Assembly (NCBI GenBank): GCA_026706165.1
Contig: JAPOZF010000352.1
Location: 1-5,793, forward strand
Direction of reading: 5' to 3'
DNA: 5,793 bases
Origin: Gemmatimonadota bacterium
GTDB taxonomy: Bacteria > Latescibacterota > UBA2968 > UBA8231
A program made the position numbers and the translations under genes. Below the pieces are notes generated by a model. The model did not search any database. It was not told where the DNA came from and saw only the letters and a program-made list of their open reading frames with translations. This document shows, piece after piece, positions 5,160 through 5,793 of this stretch (position 1 is its first letter; each line of letters opens with the position of its first letter).

Positions 5160-5793
5160 ATGCCGACCCCGGGAATCAGAAAAGCTGCGCGTCTGCCGGC
5201 CGCCTTGCTGCTGCTTGCGGCGGCAGGCGCACAGGCGGCCACCCTCGGCGGCTTCGTGACCGACGCCGGGAACGGCGAGGTCCTGCCGCTGGCCACCGTC
5301 GCGATCGAGGAGGTGCGGCTGGGGGCCCTGAGCAACAGCAGCGGCTACTACGCCGTAAAGGATATCCCGGCAGGCACCTGGGCGGTGTCGGTGTCCTACA
5401 TCGGATACAAGACCCTCCGGGACACGCTGCGCTTCGAGGCCGGAATCGACGTGCGCCGGGACTGGTCCCTGACCTGGCAGCCCATCCGCGAGGAGGCGGT
5501 GGTGGTGGAGGTCGAGCGCGAGGAGGAGCTGGAGCAGGCGACCCAGAGCAGCTTCATCGCCCTGCAGGCAGAGCCCCTGCAGCAGATGCCGGCCGTGGGC
5601 GAGGCCGACCTGCTGCGCAGCCTGCAGCTGCTGCCCGGCATCCAGTCGGCCTCCGACCTAACCAGCGGCCTCTACATAAGGGGCGGCGGGCCGGACCAGA
5701 CGGCGATCCTCCTCGACCACATCCCTCTCTACAACCCGTCCCACCTCTTCGGGTTCTTCTCCACCTTCAACCCCGACGCCATCAAGGACGTGC
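5160..5793 (+). CDS. TonB-dependent outer membrane receptor, N-terminal part (3' end outside window)
   Basis: The frame stays open from the ATG at 5160 to the end of the window, 211 residues. Residues 1-26 form a signal peptide: basic start with R7, K8 and R11, hydrophobic core ALLLLAAAG, and cleavage after AQA. Residues about 28-105 are a carboxypeptidase-regulatory-like beta-sandwich (GGFVTDAGNGEVLPLATVAI, then NSSGYYAVKDIPAGTW and VSYIGYK), as found in front of many Bacteroidota-type receptors. EEAVVVEVE (111-119) sits where a TonB-box-like strand is expected. The plug domain begins near 140, with LLRSLQLLPGIQ, LYIRGGGPDQTAILLD and PLYNPSHLFGFFSTFN. Such proteins import ligands across the outer membrane using TonB energy; the barrel that would indicate the ligand is outside the window. 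The only Shine-Dalgarno-like block (GGAG, 5141-5144) is 15 bases from the ATG, so initiation may be weak. It is divergent from the TIM-barrel/PhyH pair, which suggests but does not prove a shared substrate. Confidence 0.93.
   Translation, partial: MPTPGIRKAARLPAALLLLAAAGAQAATLGGFVTDAGNGEVLPLATVAIEEVRLGALSNSSGYYAVKDIPAGTWAVSVSYIGYKTLRDTLRFEAGIDVRRDWSLTWQPIREEAVVVEVEREEELEQATQSSFIALQAEPLQQMPAVGEADLLRSLQLLPGIQSASDLTSGLYIRGGGPDQTAILLDHIPLYNPSHLFGFFSTFNPDAIKDV

Overview
The window is strongly GC-rich and densely coding, apart from a visibly more AT-rich stretch between about 5040 and 5130. It looks like a Gram-negative bacterial chromosome. The last gene has a signal peptide, a carboxypeptidase-regulatory-like domain and the start of a TonB-receptor plug, which implies an outer membrane. 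PhyH-type dioxygenases beside a xylose-isomerase-like TIM barrel, together with this style of receptor, recall GC-rich FCB-related or Planctomycetes/Latescibacteria-type lineages. That placement is an inference; no rRNA or marker gene is present to fix it.

Layout. The + strand opens with the 3' end of a PLP-dependent threonine/serine dehydratase (2-493). A complete 12-helix MFS transporter follows (666-1964), then a phytanoyl-CoA dioxygenase (PhyH) family gene (2159-3132). This PhyH gene carries a frameshift near 3001 and a Leu where the distal iron-binding His is expected. Running towards it on the - strand is a two-gene unit: a sugar phosphate isomerase/epimerase-like TIM-barrel gene (4933-4061), then, 11 bases on, a second PhyH-family gene with an intact iron site (4049-3207). 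The two PhyH genes converge across a 74-base gap that holds a GC-rich inverted repeat. A 226-base divergent intergenic region separates the TIM-barrel gene from a TonB-dependent receptor gene (5160 onward, cut by the window end).

How the parts may work together. The TIM barrel and intact PhyH are almost certainly co-transcribed and probably act on the same kind of small organic substrate, one isomerising, epimerising or oxidising it and the other hydroxylating it. The divergent TonB receptor could import a substrate across the outer membrane and the MFS protein could move a compound across the inner membrane. No substrate can be named from the sequence. The damaged PhyH copy next to the intact one suggests gene decay or loss of metal-dependent catalysis.

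I see no RNA gene, CRISPR array, transposase or phage gene, and nothing that amounts to a clearly new defence or mobile system. The most unusual signals are the double lesion in the first PhyH gene and the palindromes in the intergenic regions.
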